Shown: piece by piece, positions 53,246-55,000 of the stretch
Position numbering within the stretch: position 1 is the stretch's first letter
How the letters are laid out: every line of letters begins with the position of its first letter
Assembly (NCBI GenBank): GCA_009746045.1
Contig: RPFO01000380.1
Span: 284,847 to 339,846, forward strand
Reading direction: 5' to 3'
Source of the DNA: Mesostigma viride
Taxonomy: Eukaryota; Streptophyta; Mesostigmatophyceae; Mesostigmatales; Mesostigmataceae
DNA: 55,000 bases
The notes under the pieces: generated by a model
The model's input: only the letters and a program-made list of their open reading frames with translations
Told to the model about the DNA's origin: nothing
Databases searched by the model: none
Made by a program: the position numbers and the translations under genes

Positions 53246-54689
53246 AAAAAAAAAAGTGGTTTTTTGACCGGAAAAGTGGATTTTCAATTAGGATAAAATA
53301 TTCTAAGGTGTTTATCCCATGGGCGTGCCTCTCAAAAACTCTAGCTAATGTCTCAATCTTGATGAAAAACAATACAATGCACGTAGAGGTCGCCGGTAGC
53401 CGTTTGACACTCACTTGGTTGTCTCATCAATTGTATGAAGTGTAATTAATTAATTAATTAGTTAATTATCACGTGACTGCGTCACGTGGGTGCCAATACA
53501 AAGTAGAGGAACCTTCAACCCCTGTACACAATGAGAGGGAGGGAGGGCGCCCTAGCTTCTCTCACTGCCACCGCCCACCAGTCGGTGGGCAGGCCACATC
53601 GAGCGCTCTATCCACATCACGGGGCCGGGGCGCATCACTGTGGGACAACCATTATTAACGATACCAAAGGTAGGCTGAAGCATAGCTGATGCTGTACAAG
53701 AAAGGTGAAGTGGGCTCAACGGGCGTCTGCTAAGGCATAAGCAAATGGCCACGCTGAGCCATGGCTGGGCTAATGTGATTGCGTTCATGCCACTCTAAAC
53801 CGTTGGGGCTACTCTAAGCCGTTGGGGCTAGATCAGTATACTATGCTCGAGAAATACATGGCAAGTCATGCTATAATGTAAAAGCTATGTCGATTGCCCT
53901 CTTCTAGACAGCTGGCTAGAATCTATTTTGGGGGAGCCCTAGGGGGTGTCGACAGTTTGTTGTTTACATAAAGGTCATGAAGTGTGATACTCATCCACTG
54001 CATGGTATAGAGATTGCTAATTGAACTAATTCCTTATTACAACCATGAACTTATTGATAAGTATACGATTCGACCCAAAACCTTGATACAGTATGCAATA
54101 AAACGTGAACAGGATAGCACATACCAGATCAAAACCGCAGATTAATTACCTTCCTTGCTGGAGCTAGCCGGATGCCCACCTCATCGATGTAGCTGCGAGC
54201 CGCTTTCCTGGCCGTCGTCGCCAATAAAACATGTCAGCAATATATTTTACACATCTATCCGCGTACAAACGTATCGACTTATTTCCCGCCTAGTAACAGT
54301 TAGCACATGCACGGCGACCGACCTGGTCGCTGATCAAACGAGGCTGCTGCACCGAGCATAGGGTCGAGACATATCTGCGCACACCCAGGCGTTGCCTGCC
54401 AATGATATACGCTGTTTAGGACCTATGGATCATGCCTGCAAAATTGCAGTTCAAAATGTCAAGCCATGCTCCCATACCAGTCAGATTTCTGCACCTCCAT
54501 GGCCGCGGAGGTCAACTATCATATTTATGCAAGTCGGTCTCGTTTTGCCATCGTTTACCCACGTCGTCAACTGGCAGAGATGACAAGCGGGACCAACCGT
54601 AGGCCCGTACTCCCCAAGTACGGTTCAGGCTGCGTACCTGCCTAGGTCAGCAACGCCAAAACTAGCTCTGGCGCCAAATTCCGGAGCCG
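53246..54689. other. No gene recognised
   Basis: Includes ATTAATTAATTA and the second CACGTGACTGCGTCACGTG palindrome (53,470-53,488) and a duplicated CCGTTGGGGCTA (53,801 and 53,819). No credible exon or domain. Confidence 0.4.
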
Positions 54690-54835
54690 GGCGCCGTATA
54701 ATACGCGAAAAATACGTATTATGCGCCGTATTTGCGTTGAGAACGCAATACGGCGTATTTCTAGTACGTTAGTACGCCAAACCTCGCCGTATTGTATAAT
54801 ACGGAGTATTTACCGTATTATACGGCGTATTGGCG
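54690..54835. repeat. CGTATTATACG-type palindromic tract
   Basis: CGTATAATACGCG, CGTATTATGCGCCGTATT, GTATTGTATAATACGG and CCGTATTATACGGCGTATTG crowd within 145 bp, more densely than in the other tracts. No coding signal. The remaining 165 bases of the window after it hold nothing I recognise. Confidence 0.8.
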
Positions 54836-55000
54836 TACGCTGACAGGCTATCACCGGCCAGTATACACCCCCCCCACCCACACACAATCCCAGGTGTAAG
54901 ATTATGAGACCCTGGATTTGACCTCTCCTAGTAGTACATTAGTAGTATAATGAAGTAGAATTTAGTAGAGTCAAATCAAAATAGTAAGACTCTTTAAGAT

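Overview
The window is nuclear DNA of a green alga that carries a degraded endogenous virus. The algal assignment rests on intron-containing host genes: a plastid-type ribosomal protein L6 with a transit-peptide-like leader, an INO80-complex subunit (IES6/INO80C), a CPBP intramembrane protease and a LysM protein. Introns are GT-AG, and a TGTAA motif of the kind used as an algal polyadenylation signal follows the L6 gene. I cannot name the species.

Bases 1 to about 17,895 are an endogenous polinton-like virus (PLV; virophage/Polinton-like, adenovirus-like DNA virus). It has terminal inverted repeats built from iterated 53-54 bp palindrome-bounded units. There are two divergent gene arms. The left arm (minus strand, 339-7182) holds replication and mobility genes: a UL52-like archaeo-eukaryotic primase fused to an origin-binding-protein-like SF2 helicase, a tyrosine recombinase with an AT-hook, an A32-like packaging ATPase and a coiled-coil protein. 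The right arm (plus strand, 7207-17180) holds structural genes: a large unknown structural protein, an Arg-rich C2H2 zinc-finger protein, a penton-like minor capsid protein, a small basic protein, the major capsid protein, an Ig-repeat/LamG-like spike and small unknown proteins. Most long virus genes are broken by frameshifts, whereas the reconstructed host exons are intact. This is therefore most likely a decayed provirus.

From 17.9 to 55 kb the DNA is host sequence with large introns and many mobile elements. Host genes are the LysM membrane protein (19,280-23,077, minus), plastid L6 (23,987-26,565, plus), INO80C (29,491-32,558, minus), the CPBP protease (33,735-37,396, plus), a PHD-finger segment (38,787-39,065, minus) and a two-exon unknown gene (47,048-47,924, minus).

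Mobile DNA includes three decayed copies of one APE-type LINE family. One of these is interrupted by a nested LINE insertion with an 8-bp target-site duplication. There is also an orphan retroelement C-terminal domain with a zinc motif and a PD-(D/E)XK-like fold, a BED/hAT transposase fragment, a TIR element inside an INO80C intron, MITE-like palindromes and several short-motif AT/CG tracts. No tRNA, rRNA or CRISPR array was recognised.
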